Below are positions 1 through 6,290 of a stretch of 6,585 bases of DNA, piece after piece. Under the pieces are notes generated by a model. The model ran no database searches. It worked only from the letters and a program-made list of their open reading frames with translations, and had not been told where the DNA came from. Numbering within the stretch: the first letter of the stretch is position 1; each line of letters opens with the position of its first letter. The stretch is taken from contig JANQJT010000179.1 in the NCBI GenBank assembly GCA_028281485.1, forward strand, positions 1 through 6,585, given 5' to 3'. Position numbers and translations under genes: made by a program. The stretch is from Phycisphaeraceae bacterium (GTDB lineage Bacteria; Planctomycetota; Phycisphaerae; Phycisphaerales; Zrk34).

Positions 1-1079
1 TTGCCCGCATCGGCGCCGCCCTTGATGCCGAAGCCGAGGATCGCGCCGGGGGCGTCGAGGTACCTGTTGGCGTTGGCGTGGTCGGCGTGGCTGGGCAGGC
101 CGGGATAGTTGACCCATGTCACCGCGTCGTGTGCGTCGAGGTACGCGGCGATCTTCTGCGCGTTGTCGCAGTGGCGCGGCATGCGCAGGTGCAGCGTCTC
201 CAGGCCCTGGAGGAACAGGAACGCGTTGAACGGGCTGACGCACCCGCCCATGTCGCGCAGCCAGTGGGTGCGGCAGGTGATGATGTAACACAGCGGGCCG
301 ACCGCCTCGTGGAAGACCGCGCCGTGATAGGACGGGTCGGGCTCGGTGAACTGCGGCCACTTGGCCGGGTCGGCGGTCCAGTCGAAGTTGCCGCTGTCGA
401 TGATGCAGCCGCCGATGCTTGTGCCGTGGCCGCCGATGAACTTCGTGCAGGAGTAGACGGTGATGTCCGTGCCGTGTTCGAACGGGCGGAAGAGCATGGG
501 GGTGCAGACGGTGTTGTCGCAGACGACGGGCAGGCCGTGAGCGTGGGCGATGTCGGCGATTCTTTGATAGTCGTAGACGCAGTTCTTGGGGTTGGCGATG
601 GTCTCGTAGTAGACGGCGCGGGTGTTGGGTTTGATCGCGGCGGCGATGGCGTCGGGATCGGTCATGTCGACGAAGGTGACCTCGATGCCCAATCGCTTGA
701 AGGTCTGTGCGAAGAGGGTGATCGTGCCGCCGTAGAGCGCCTCGGCCGAGACGATGTGCTGGCCGCTGTGACAGATGTTCAATAGCGCCGTGGTGATCGC
801 CTGCTGACCGGAGCTGACGGCCAGCGCGCCGATGCCGCCCTCCAGCGCCGCCATGCGCTGCTCGAAGGTATCGGTGGTGGGATTCATCAGGCGGGTGTAG
901 ATGAAGCCCATCTCCTTGAGGGCGAAGAGGTCCGCGGCGTGCTGGGTGTCGCGGAAGACGTAGCTGGTGGTCTGGTGGATGGCTTGGGCGCGGGTGCCGG
1001 TGGCGGGGTCGGGCTCCTGGCCGGCGTGCAGGGCGCGTGTGCCCAGGCCGTTCATGATCGGTCCGTTTTCTTCGGTCAT
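1..1079 (-). CDS. metY: O-acetylhomoserine sulfhydrylase (MetY), C-terminus cut by window edge
   Basis: This PLP enzyme of the Cys/Met metabolism family makes L-homocysteine from O-acetyl-L-homoserine and sulfide in the cytosol. Reading leftwards from the ATG at 1079, 359 codons are visible. MetY proteins are usually about 420-440 residues, so roughly 60-80 C-terminal residues lie outside the window. Family landmarks seen are YTRLMNPT (61-68, the Tyr/Arg pair that reaches the neighbouring subunit's PLP phosphate), SSGQQA (89-94, phosphate loop), LYGGT (115-119, ring-stacking Tyr116), CDNT (187-190, Asp188 to the pyridine nitrogen) and SCTKFIGGHG (210-219, Schiff-base Lys213). The SGQQ and KFIGGHG forms, and the longer segment after the lysine, favour MetY over MetB. 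The start is supported by AGGAG at 1092-1088, eight bases upstream. It is divergent from metB. The reading frame is open to the edge with no sign of damage. Confidence 0.95.
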   Translation of the reverse strand, partial: MTEENGPIMNGLGTRALHAGQEPDPATGTRAQAIHQTTSYVFRDTQHAADLFALKEMGFIYTRLMNPTTDTFEQRMAALEGGIGALAVSSGQQAITTALLNICHSGQHIVSAEALYGGTITLFAQTFKRLGIEVTFVDMTDPDAIAAAIKPNTRAVYYETIANPKNCVYDYQRIADIAHAHGLPVVCDNTVCTPMLFRPFEHGTDITVYSCTKFIGGHGTSIGGCIIDSGNFDWTADPAKWPQFTEPDPSYHGAVFHEAVGPLCYIITCRTHWLRDMGGCVSPFNAFLFLQGLETLHLRMPRHCDNAQKIAAYLDAHDAVTWVNYPGLPSHADHANANRYLDAPGAILGFGIKGGADAG

Positions 1080-1087
1080 GGTGTGGG

Positions 1088-1092
1088 CTCCT
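1088..1092 (-). promoter_or_regulatory. Shine-Dalgarno site of metY
   Basis: On the minus strand AGGAG lies eight bases before the ATG at 1079. This is the clearest ribosome binding site in the window, and it fixes the metY start. Confidence 0.75.
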
Positions 1093-1168
1093 GTGATCGG
1101 TCGCCCAAGCGTAGGCCCGGCCATCAAGCGGTGCAAGAGCGACAAACGCGACGTATTTCATCAATGCG

Positions 1169-1191
1169 CGGCGTTCGGCTATGCTACGCCG
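1169..1191. repeat. Inverted repeat CGGCGT-N11-ACGCCG before metB
   Basis: Perfect six-base arms at 1169-1174 and 1186-1191 are separated by 11 bases and straddle the candidate metB -10 (1180-1185). Arm centres are 17 bases apart. This could be an operator half-site pair or a short RNA hairpin. In GC-rich DNA, arms this short also occur by chance. Confidence 0.35.
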
Positions 1192-1220
1192 TTTGCCGCT
1201 TTTCCATGGAGCAAGACGCG

Positions 1221-2366
1221 ATGCGCGACGAAACCAAGGCCGTCCACACCGGCGTCTACGCCGACGGCTCGTACAACTCGGTCACGACGCCGATCTACCC
1301 CAGCTCGACGTTCTACTTCGACAAGGTCGGCGTCAACAAGGGCTACGACTACACGCGCTCGGGCAACCCGACGCGCGACGCGTTGGAGCAGAACGTCGCC
1401 GCGCTCGAGGGCGGCTCGGGGGCCGTGGCCTGCGCGACCGGGATGGGCGCGATCACCGCGTGCACGATGCTCTTTAAGTCCGGTGACCACGTCATCGCGG
1501 GCAACGACATCTACGGCGGCACGTATCGTCTGTTTAGCCAGGTCATGCCGCGCCTCGGCATCGCGGTTTCGTTCGTGAATCTCCGCGACCTCGAAGCAGT
1601 ACAGCAAAACATCAATGACAACACGCGTGCGATCTGGATCGAGACGCCCAGCAACCCGCTGTTGAACGTGGTCGATCTGCAGGCCGTCGCATCGCTCGCC
1701 AAGCAGCACGACCTGCTGACGTTCTGCGACAACACGTTTCTGTCGCCTCACTTCCAGCGGCCGTTCGACTTCGGCATCGATGTGGTCATGCACTCAACCA
1801 CCAAGTATCTCAACGGCCACAGCGACGTGGTCGGCGGCATCGTCATCGGCCGAACGCAGGAGCTGGCCGAGCGGCTGCTTTGGTTCGCCAACGCGATCGG
1901 CGTGACGTGCAGCCCGTTCGACGCCTGGCTGGTGTTGCGCGGCGTCAAGACGCTGCACCCACGCATGGAAACCCATCAATCCAACGCGATGCAGCTGGCC
2001 GGCTGGCTCGAACAACACCCCGAGGTCCAACGCGTCTACTACACCGGCCTTGAGTCGCACCCGCAGCGCGAGCTGATCGAGCGACAGCAGAAAGGCCACG
2101 GCGGCATGCTGGCGTTCGACATCGATGCGCCGGCCGAGCGCATCGACGATTTCTTCGCGGCGATGGAGCTGTTCATATTGGCCGAGTCACTGGGCGGCAT
2201 CGAGTCGCTGATCAGTCAGCCGTGGAACATGAGCCACGCCTCAATGGGCGAAGCGGGACTGAAAGCGTCGGGCATGTCGCCGCAAACGATCCGCATCAGC
2301 ACGGGCATCGAACACATCGACGACCTGATCGAAGACCTGGAGCGGGGCTTTGCCGCGATCGGATGA
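1221..2366 (+). CDS. metB: Cystathionine gamma-synthase (MetB type)
   Basis: This is a PLP enzyme of 381 residues, close to the 386 of E. coli MetB. It joins L-cysteine to an acylated homoserine to give cystathionine, the first transsulfuration step toward homocysteine. Visible landmarks are YDYTRSGNPTRD (42-53, intersubunit Tyr44 and Arg46), ATGMGA (72-77, phosphate loop), YGGTYRLF (98-105, stacking Tyr98), CDNTFLSP (169-176, Asp170), STTKYLNGHSDVVGG (192-206, Schiff-base Lys195) and, near the C-terminus, ESLGGIESLI and RISTGIE. The closely related gamma-lyases share most of these motifs, so synthase is the best call but not exclusive. Whether it uses succinyl- or acetyl-homoserine cannot be read here; the metY neighbour hints at acetyl. 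I chose the ATG at 1221 because GGAG (1208-1211) lies nine bases upstream. The ATG at 1206 is in frame but has no such site. The TGA overlaps the next gene's ATG. Confidence 0.9.
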   Translation: MRDETKAVHTGVYADGSYNSVTTPIYPSSTFYFDKVGVNKGYDYTRSGNPTRDALEQNVAALEGGSGAVACATGMGAITACTMLFKSGDHVIAGNDIYGGTYRLFSQVMPRLGIAVSFVNLRDLEAVQQNINDNTRAIWIETPSNPLLNVVDLQAVASLAKQHDLLTFCDNTFLSPHFQRPFDFGIDVVMHSTTKYLNGHSDVVGGIVIGRTQELAERLLWFANAIGVTCSPFDAWLVLRGVKTLHPRMETHQSNAMQLAGWLEQHPEVQRVYYTGLESHPQRELIERQQKGHGGMLAFDIDAPAERIDDFFAAMELFILAESLGGIESLISQPWNMSHASMGEAGLKASGMSPQTIRISTGIEHIDDLIEDLERGFAAIG

Positions 2367-3850
2367 GAGACGTGCGTGACCTGTTAACCAATCCGATCTG
2401 CTCGGCTGACGAGCTGGGCCGGCCGATTCCCGAATCGCCCTACGCGGTGTCGACGTGTCTGCCGACGTGGGCCGACGCGGTGGGCTACGAGGAGCGCGAG
2501 CCGCACGTCATCAACGCGCTGGCGGCGGGGTATCCGCGATTCGTGTATCACCCGACCTGCCAGGAGCTGTTCGACCGCTGTACCAAGCAACACGCCGGGC
2601 TGGGTCAGGACACGCTGGTGCTTGTCTCACGCGGTGCGGCCGAGCGTTTCGCACGCTATCTCGGTGATCGCAGCGGCGCGGTCTGCTCCGCTTACGATCT
2701 GGGACTCGGCGGCGAACACGTGGTGTGTTTCGATCGCGAGCACGCGTCGATCGCCAAGGAGTATTGGCAGCACACCGGCGAGGGCATCAGCGCCCGCCAG
2801 GCCGATTGCGCCTTGCGCGATGAATCGTCCAACTCAGCCGAACAGGCCAAGCAAGCCATCCGCCGGCGCCTGGCCGCGTGTCACGGCGAGCATGTCGCCG
2901 ACGAAGACGTCCTGCTGTTCCCCACCGGGATGACGGCGATTTATACGTTGCACCGCGCGCTGCTGTCGATACGGCCGGCGGGCCGGGCGGCGCAGTTCGG
3001 TTTCCCCTACGTCGACACGCTCAAGGTGCTGCAGAAGTTCGGCGGCGGCGCGCTGTTCTACCCCAACGACGACGCGACCGACCTGCGTTCGACGCTCGAC
3101 GCCAACGAGATCCTGGGATTGTTCACCGAGCTGCCGAGCAATCCCCTGCTGCTCAGCCCCGACATGGCCAAGCTGCGCGACCTGGCCGATCATGCCGACG
3201 CGCCGCTGGTCATCGATGACACGATCGCCACGTGCGTCAACGCGAACCTGATCGATGTAGCCGACGTGTTGTGCACGAGCCTGACCAAGGCGTTCAGCGG
3301 CGTGGGCGACGTGGCGGGCGGCGCGTTGATCCTCAACCCGAAATCGCCGTGGGCGGACCGTCTGCGTGCGGCGCTCGGTTCGATCTACGAAGACACGCTG
3401 TTCGGCCCGGACGCGGTGGTGCTCGAAGCCAACAGCCACGACTTCGCCCGGCGCGTCTCAAAGATGAACGACAGCGCGGAACGACTCGCCGACCACCTGG
3501 TCACGCACCCGAAGATCGCCAACGTCCACTACCCCAAGTATCGCACACCCGATCGGTACAACGCGCTGAAACGCGATAGCGCAGGGTTCGGCGGGCTGAT
3601 GTCGATCGAGCTGCGTAACCCCGAGACCTGCGCCCCGGTGTTTTACGATGCGCTACGCTGCTGCAAGGGGCCGAACCTCGGCACGAACTACACGCTGGTC
3701 TGTCCCTACACGATCCTGGCACACTACGACGAGCTGGCGTGGGCCGAGTCGTGCGGCGTGAGCCGCTGGCTGATCCGCGTTTCGGTGGGCCTCGAACCCC
3801 CGGAAGAACTCATCACAAGGTTTGATGAGGCGCTGGACGCGTGCGATTAA
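2363..3850 (+). CDS. Fungal STR2-type cystathionine gamma-synthase-like PLP enzyme
   Basis: This 495-residue protein is a second, much diverged Cys/Met PLP enzyme. It keeps the intersubunit pair as YPRFVYHP (57-64; Tyr57, Arg59), the phosphate loop FPTGMTA (186-192), VIDDT (283-287, likely Asp285), TSLTKAFSG (305-313, Schiff-base Lys309) and RVSVGLE (472-478). Compared with MetB it has about 90 extra residues between the first two motifs, including YWQHTGEGIS (134-143). The C-terminal ESLGG motif is replaced by KGPNLGTNYTL with CPYTILAHY (435-455). From memory, these extra segments and FGFPYVDTLKVLQK (212-225) are typical of fungal STR2-type synthases. The likely reaction is cystathionine synthesis, but the substrates are unproven. 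Its ATG overlaps the metB TGA (ATGA) and there is no good Shine-Dalgarno site, so translational coupling to metB is likely. The open frame extends back to 2222, but that part lies inside metB. Confidence 0.8.
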   Translation: MRDVRDLLTNPICSADELGRPIPESPYAVSTCLPTWADAVGYEEREPHVINALAAGYPRFVYHPTCQELFDRCTKQHAGLGQDTLVLVSRGAAERFARYLGDRSGAVCSAYDLGLGGEHVVCFDREHASIAKEYWQHTGEGISARQADCALRDESSNSAEQAKQAIRRRLAACHGEHVADEDVLLFPTGMTAIYTLHRALLSIRPAGRAAQFGFPYVDTLKVLQKFGGGALFYPNDDATDLRSTLDANEILGLFTELPSNPLLLSPDMAKLRDLADHADAPLVIDDTIATCVNANLIDVADVLCTSLTKAFSGVGDVAGGALILNPKSPWADRLRAALGSIYEDTLFGPDAVVLEANSHDFARRVSKMNDSAERLADHLVTHPKIANVHYPKYRTPDRYNALKRDSAGFGGLMSIELRNPETCAPVFYDALRCCKGPNLGTNYTLVCPYTILAHYDELAWAESCGVSRWLIRVSVGLEPPEELITRFDEALDACD

Positions 3851-3911
3851 TCCATTTCGTACTCTAACGACAATAGAAGCTCATGTCGGGGATCCGCGAA
3901 TCGATCGCAAT
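3851..3911. other. Short convergent intergenic gap
   Basis: Two genes converge here, the STR2-like gene and the low-GC membrane protein gene. Only a weak GCGA/TCGC four-base stem is visible and no T-run follows, so I cannot name a terminator. Base composition drops at about this point. Confidence 0.4.
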
Positions 3912-4541
3912 TCACGCCGGTTTAGTATCAAGTTGAAGTGGGAGTGTATGTCCCATTTTCCTAGCGCTGTGTTGAAAGTGATCAATAAATAGATCAATCA
4001 GATCGGTCGGCCCGAAAACAAGATCGAACTCCTTGTCAGAAACCAATTCGATAAACACACGCCTGTGTCGCAGCATCTGTTTTTGTACATCCTCCGGAAT
4101 CTTATGGGTGTCCACACCATCAAGTGTCGGATGAGTCGGTTCGACACACACCGCTCGCAGTTCGTCAAAGGATATAAGTCGGCGCTTGGTCCAACCAATG
4201 CCCTTATTGACTCGGGCAATGCCGGATTTTTCGATTTCAATGACGAGGTACGGGTTCCAGAGCAATTCAATGAAAGCGGGCAAACATCTGAACCCGAAAA
4301 TCAAGACCAACAAAACCATACTCCAATAACCCAGATTCGGATTTCGGATGAGGTCAGGTATAACGTGACGATCTGAAACAGCGACGATGACAAGAAAGAC
4401 CCCAAAAAAAAGAAAGCCAAACAGTGGTATGGTGAATTGGTAGTTGTTCCAATCCCGTTTTTCCCTGGCGAACACATACCGCCCACCGTCCTCGGTCGGT
4501 TCAAAGGTGACGCCCTCGGGTAATGGCCGATCACTGGCCAT
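3912..4541 (-). CDS. Two-helix membrane protein with beta-rich cytosolic tail, function unknown
   Basis: I do not recognise this gene. From the ATG at 4541 it encodes 209 residues. A polar N-terminus of about 35 residues precedes a hydrophobic segment at about 36-55, a short loop, a second hydrophobic segment at about 71-93, then a soluble tail of about 115 residues. The tail alternates short strands with loops (LVIEIEKSGIARV, RVFIELVSDKEFDLVFG) and ends in a helix. This two-helix plus beta-barrel-like layout recalls bacterial PH-like or YcxB-like membrane proteins, by general shape only. An in-frame ATG at 4613 would add 24 residues. I prefer 4541 because the extra stretch has no recognisable character and TATATT just upstream of 4541 could serve as a -10. 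The gene is much lower in GC (about 45% in sampled lines) than its neighbours, converges on the STR2-like gene and diverges from atpG. This suggests separate acquisition. Confidence 0.7.
   Translation of the reverse strand: MASDRPLPEGVTFEPTEDGGRYVFAREKRDWNNYQFTIPLFGFLFFGVFLVIVAVSDRHVIPDLIRNPNLGYWSMVLLVLIFGFRCLPAFIELLWNPYLVIEIEKSGIARVNKGIGWTKRRLISFDELRAVCVEPTHPTLDGVDTHKIPEDVQKQMLRHRRVFIELVSDKEFDLVFGPTDLIDLFIDHFQHSARKMGHTLPLQLDTKPA
4338..4367 (-). repeat. Possible remnant of a dispersed repeat inside the membrane protein gene
   Basis: This segment encodes HVIPDLIRNP in the loop between the two membrane helices. The same peptide string is familiar from translations of dispersed palindromic repeats in many bacterial genomes, so the segment may be an in-frame remnant of such an element. 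The usual second arm is not evident, and the DNA here is not a good palindrome. The call rests on recall of the peptide. Confidence 0.3.
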
Positions 4542-4547
4542 AAACCC

Positions 4548-4553
4548 AATATA
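4548..4553 (-). promoter_or_regulatory. Candidate -10 box of the membrane protein gene
   Basis: Minus-strand TATATT ends six bases before the ATG at 4541, which would put transcription start at or beside the start codon. No convincing -35 box lies 16-18 bases upstream and there is no Shine-Dalgarno site. The rest of the divergent gap to atpG (4554-4689) shows nothing else I can name. Confidence 0.25.
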
Positions 4554-4689
4554 CGCCAAAAGATGTCGCGGGGATGCGGTCCACTGGCCCCCGAGAGGCG
4601 AATCCTCTATCATCTTCGCCCCGTGGACACCGGCGAGCCGCTACGTCCACCGCAATAACGTAAACGCAACCCGGCAGATGAGATACGAC

Positions 4690-5571
4690 ATGGCGACGCT
4701 GCGAGAACTCAAAGACCGCATCAAGGCGGTGGGCAACATCAAACGCATCACCAAGACGATGCAGATGATCGCGACCGCCAAGTTCCAGGCCGCCGTGCGC
4801 CGCGCCACCGACACCAAGCCCTACACCGAGCAGATCGCCCAGCTGGTCGGCGACCTCGCCGCCGCCGCCGACAGCGGTGACACCATCAGCCACCCCCTGC
4901 TTGAAAAGCCCGAGGTCTCGCCCAAGCGCGAGCTGGTGCTGATCATCACGTCCAACCGCGGCCTGTGCGGCGCGTACAACGGCAACCTCGTCCGCACCGC
5001 GGCGCACCTGCTCAACGACGGGACGGGTGTCGAGCGTGCCATCCAGATCGTCGGCAAGAAGGGCATCGCCTGGTGCCGGTTCAACGGCTACGGCGTGGAG
5101 ATCGCCCACGACTTCGGCGATCAACCCACCTACGACGAGGTCAACGGCCTGGCCACCGAGTACATCGCCCGCTACACCGCCGGTCGCTACGACGCGGTCC
5201 GCGTGGTGTACATGAAGTTCATCTCCAACGCCCGCCAGGTGCCCGAGGTGATGACGCTGCTGCCGGCCGAGCCGCCCGTTGCCGACCAGGGCCAGGCCGA
5301 CGCCGGCGCCAACGCGCTGTACGAGTTCAGCCCGTCGCCCGAGCTGCTGCTGCGGTCGCTGCTGCCGATCACGGTCAAGACCCGCCTGTTCCAGGCGTTC
5401 AACGACGCGGTGGTCAGCGAGCAGGTCTCGCGCATGGTGGCGATGAAGGCCGCGACCGACAACGCGTCGGACATGGGCAAGGGGCTGACCCGTCAGTTCA
5501 ACCGCGCCCGCCAGGCCCAGATCACCACCGAACTGAACGAGGTGATCAGCGGCGCCGAAGCCCTGAACTAA
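4690..5571 (+). CDS. atpG: F1-type ATP synthase gamma subunit
   Basis: The gamma subunit is the central rotor shaft of F1: its terminal helices form a coiled coil inside the alpha3-beta3 ring and link proton flow through Fo to ATP synthesis at the inner face of the membrane. The product is 293 residues, normal for the family. The N-terminal helix carries IKAVGNIKRITKTMQMIATAK (starting at residue 11), the central domain holds SNRGLCGAYN (88-97), and the C-terminal helix matches the gamma signature as ITTELNEVISGAEA (278-291). The start at 4690 gives the standard MATLRELKDRI opening. An ATG at 4678 is in frame, and neither has a strong Shine-Dalgarno site. The gene is oddly placed: the usual neighbours atpA and atpD are absent. 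A leftward unknown gene lies upstream, and an intrinsic terminator and unrelated genes lie downstream. It looks intact and functional. Confidence 0.97.
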   Translation: MATLRELKDRIKAVGNIKRITKTMQMIATAKFQAAVRRATDTKPYTEQIAQLVGDLAAAADSGDTISHPLLEKPEVSPKRELVLIITSNRGLCGAYNGNLVRTAAHLLNDGTGVERAIQIVGKKGIAWCRFNGYGVEIAHDFGDQPTYDEVNGLATEYIARYTAGRYDAVRVVYMKFISNARQVPEVMTLLPAEPPVADQGQADAGANALYEFSPSPELLLRSLLPITVKTRLFQAFNDAVVSEQVSRMVAMKAATDNASDMGKGLTRQFNRARQAQITTELNEVISGAEALN

Positions 5572-5597
5572 TCGGCGCACCATCCACGACACACGCG

Positions 5598-5628
5598 TCG
5601 GCCTCCATTGCGGGGTCGATTTTTTCTT
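5598..5628 (+). terminator. Intrinsic terminator of atpG
   Basis: An eight-pair stem is formed by TCGGCCTC (5598-5605) and GGGGTCGA (5612-5619), with one G-U and one U-G pair and a six-base loop CATTGC. Six T residues (5620-5625) follow directly, then CTT. It starts 27 bases after the atpG stop. The stem, loop and U-run arrangement is typical of Rho-independent termination. It implies that atpG ends its transcript here. Confidence 0.65.
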
Positions 5629-5631
5629 GGC

Positions 5632-5660
5632 TTTACAGATGGCGCGGGGGCCGTGACAAT
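5632..5660 (+). promoter_or_regulatory. Candidate sigma70-type promoter for the unknown gene pair
   Basis: TTTACA (5632-5637, five of six consensus matches) and GACAAT (5655-5660, four of six) are exactly 17 bases apart. The pair follows directly after the atpG terminator and ends ten bases before the ATG at 5671. Transcription would start about 3-5 bases before that codon, giving an almost leaderless message. This fits the lack of any Shine-Dalgarno site there. Confidence 0.45.
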
Positions 5661-5670
5661 CTGTTTCAAC

Positions 5671-6285
5671 ATGGATGTCTATCTCGATAACGACGTGCTG
5701 ACGACCGACGCGACCACGCTGCGCGGCGTCATCGACGCGGGCCTGGTGAGCCTGGCCGATGGCGACCGGCTGATCGTGGAGATTCGGTTGGACGGCCAAA
5801 CCCTCAAGGCCGACGAGGTCGAGGGCCGCCTGACGCTGGCGCTGGAAGCGGGCGAGGTGCAGCTGATCACCGCCGACAAGTACGAGCTGGCCGAGCAGAC
5901 CCTGATGGACGTCAACGAGGCCCTCGTCGCCGCGGGATCGTTTCAGCAGCAGGCCGCCCAGATGCTTCAGGAAGACAAGCCCGCCGAGGCGATGCAGCCG
6001 CTGCGGCAGGCGCTGCAGATCTGGCAACAGGCGCAGCAGTCGATCCTGCAATCCACCCAGCTGCTCGGCATGGACCTGAACGAGATGACCGTCGACGACC
6101 AGCCCGCCGTGCAACGCATCGACGCGCTCACGCAGCCGCTGCGCACGTGCGTCGAACAGATCACCAACCAGGACTGGGTCGGCCTGTCGGACACGCTGGG
6201 CTACGACATGCCCGAGGCCGTGACCGGCTGGAAGGCGTTGATCGATCTGATCCTCCAACAGCTCGCCGACCGACGGGGGGAATGA
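5671..6285 (+). CDS. Unknown acidic, Gln-rich helical protein
   Basis: I do not recognise this 204-residue protein. The first 60 or so residues look like a small alpha/beta unit (strand-like DRLIVEIRLDG at 32-42). The rest appears almost wholly helical, with a glutamine-rich stretch at 92-130 (14 Gln in 39 residues) that could form a coiled coil or helical bundle. There is no signal peptide or membrane segment, so it should be cytosolic. The open frame extends upstream to 5608, but that ATG sits in the loop of the atpG terminator, so 5671 is the sensible start. The stop overlaps a possible start of the next gene (ATGA at 6282-6285), indicating an operon pair. GC and codon use match atpG rather than the low-GC gene. 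It could be an adaptor or chaperone for the following protein, but nothing in the sequence proves this. Confidence 0.75.
   Translation: MDVYLDNDVLTTDATTLRGVIDAGLVSLADGDRLIVEIRLDGQTLKADEVEGRLTLALEAGEVQLITADKYELAEQTLMDVNEALVAAGSFQQQAAQMLQEDKPAEAMQPLRQALQIWQQAQQSILQSTQLLGMDLNEMTVDDQPAVQRIDALTQPLRTCVEQITNQDWVGLSDTLGYDMPEAVTGWKALIDLILQQLADRRGE
6275..6281 (+). promoter_or_regulatory. Shine-Dalgarno-like site deciding the start of the last gene
   Basis: GGGGGGA lies nine bases before the ATG at 6291 but directly abuts the in-frame ATG at 6282. The spacing favours 6291 as the true start. Confidence 0.45.
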
Positions 6286-6290
6286 TCGGC

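Larger units (their letters stand above)
1080..1220. promoter_or_regulatory. Divergent metY/metB promoter region
   Basis: These 141 bases separate two divergent methionine-pathway genes and must carry both promoters. For metB, TATGCT at 1180-1185 is a possible -10, with a poor -35 (TTCATC, 1157-1162) 17 bases upstream. For metY, minus-strand TTGCAC and TACGCT are spaced by 17 bases, but each matches the consensus at only three of six positions. I see no MetJ box (AGACGTCT) and no recognisable SAM riboswitch; the leaders look too short for the larger classes. The promoter assignments are tentative. That a shared regulatory region exists follows from the layout. Confidence 0.45.

Noticed and set aside
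78..785. 235-residue open frame on the plus strand
   Set aside because: It is antisense to metY, whose catalytic motifs run through the same bases. The translation is low-complexity Val/Ala/Gly/Asp.
939..1220. N-terminal extension of metB
   Set aside because: It would read through the metY start and the divergent promoter region. Length and motif spacing match MetB when starting at 1221.
1080..1220. SAM riboswitch or MetJ operator before the met genes
   Set aside because: I checked both strands by eye for AGACGTCT-like boxes and riboswitch core motifs. None were seen, and the leaders look too short.
2222..2362. N-terminal extension of the STR2-like gene
   Set aside because: It lies wholly inside the metB C-terminal coding region. 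The ATGA overlap at 2363 is a typical coupled start.
2834..3439. 201-residue minus-strand open frame inside the STR2-like gene
   Set aside because: It is a shadow of the PLP-enzyme core, rich in Arg/Val/Gln with no recognisable domain.
4065..4376. 103-residue plus-strand open frame in the low-GC region
   Set aside because: It is antisense to the membrane protein gene, which has coherent hydrophobic segments and a folded-looking tail. The plus frame shows no such pattern.
4531..6258. 575-residue open frame on the minus strand
   Set aside because: It lies antisense to atpG and the following gene. Its composition (long Leu/Gly/Val/Arg/His runs) is that of a GC-rich shadow frame, and atpG on the other strand has clear family motifs.
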